5,486 nucleotides of DNA from Minisyncoccota bacterium (lineage in GTDB: Bacteria; Patescibacteriota; Minisyncoccia; UBA6257; 2-01-FULL-56-20). The notes under the pieces are model-generated. The model searched no databases, was not told the origin of the DNA, and worked only from the letters and a program-made list of their open reading frames with translations. Shown one piece after another: positions 5,445 to 5,486 of the stretch. Positions within the stretch are counted from its first letter, which is position 1, and the number at the start of each line of letters is the position of its first letter. Location of the stretch: contig JARLIC010000124.1 in the NCBI GenBank assembly GCA_031291905.1, positions 1 to 5,486 on the forward strand, given 5' to 3'. Both the position numbers and the translations under genes were made by a program.

Positions 5445-5486
5445 GGGGTTTTGGGGTTTTGGGGTTTTGGGGTTTTGGGGTTTTGG
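5445..5486. repeat. Right telomere, G4T4 repeat
   Basis: There are five perfect GGGGTTTT units and a final GG, with no variant repeat. The length and phase equal those of the left telomere, so the window is a complete linear molecule with two capped ends. The G strand can form the G-quadruplex structures known for G4T4 telomeres. Confidence 0.98.

Noticed and set aside
1..5486. CRISPR array, insertion sequence, tRNA, rRNA or prokaryotic operon
   Set aside because: Both ends are telomeres and one gene fills the space between them; the only regular repeats are telomeric.

Overview
The window is one complete gene-sized macronuclear chromosome (nanochromosome) of a spirotrich ciliate. It begins with 42 nt of C4A4 repeat, ends with 42 nt of G4T4 repeat, and holds one long protein gene on the + strand between them. 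Telomeres of this unit on a 5.5 kb molecule are typical of the fragmented somatic genomes of Euplotes, Oxytricha, Stylonychia, Halteria and the oligotrichs. The exact group is unsettled. Two telomeres of 42 nt, both ending TTTTGG, match the classical Euplotes format (28 bp duplex plus 14-nt overhang). The GC-rich coding sequence and a reading frame that works under the standard code could equally suggest an oligotrich-type spirotrich.

Layout: telomere (1-42); a very short 5' leader with a small inverted repeat and two tiny upstream ORFs (43-84); a 1757-codon open reading frame with no interruption (85-5358, tandem TAA TAA stop); a short 3' trailer with a 10-bp palindrome (5362-5444); telomere (5445-5486). 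About 97.5% of the non-telomeric DNA is coding. Long open frames on the opposite strand are by-products of the GC-rich codons and are not annotated.

The protein is a large multi-pass membrane protein of the family that combines TmcB/TmcC-type TPR-like repeats with a PAS domain. This family is greatly expanded in ciliates and is named after the Dictyostelium 'tiny macrocysts' proteins. Reading from the N-terminus it has: a bundle of about eight membrane segments; a cytosolic helical (TPR-like) region; a PAS domain with a FixL-like LMP..Y...H signature; a second, divergent PAS-like or beta-rich region split by a Glu/Lys-rich linker; and two consecutive modules, each made of a membrane segment, an ectodomain of about 180-200 residues, a second membrane segment and a conserved juxtamembrane helix. 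The layout suggests a membrane sensor that integrates intracellular (PAS) and extracellular signals. No kinase, cyclase or other output enzyme is visible, and the biochemical function is not known.

The main uncertainties are the true translation start (ATG at 85, ATG at 172, or ATG at 63 joined through a possible 52-nt intron), the lineage and its genetic code, and whether the PAS domain holds a cofactor.
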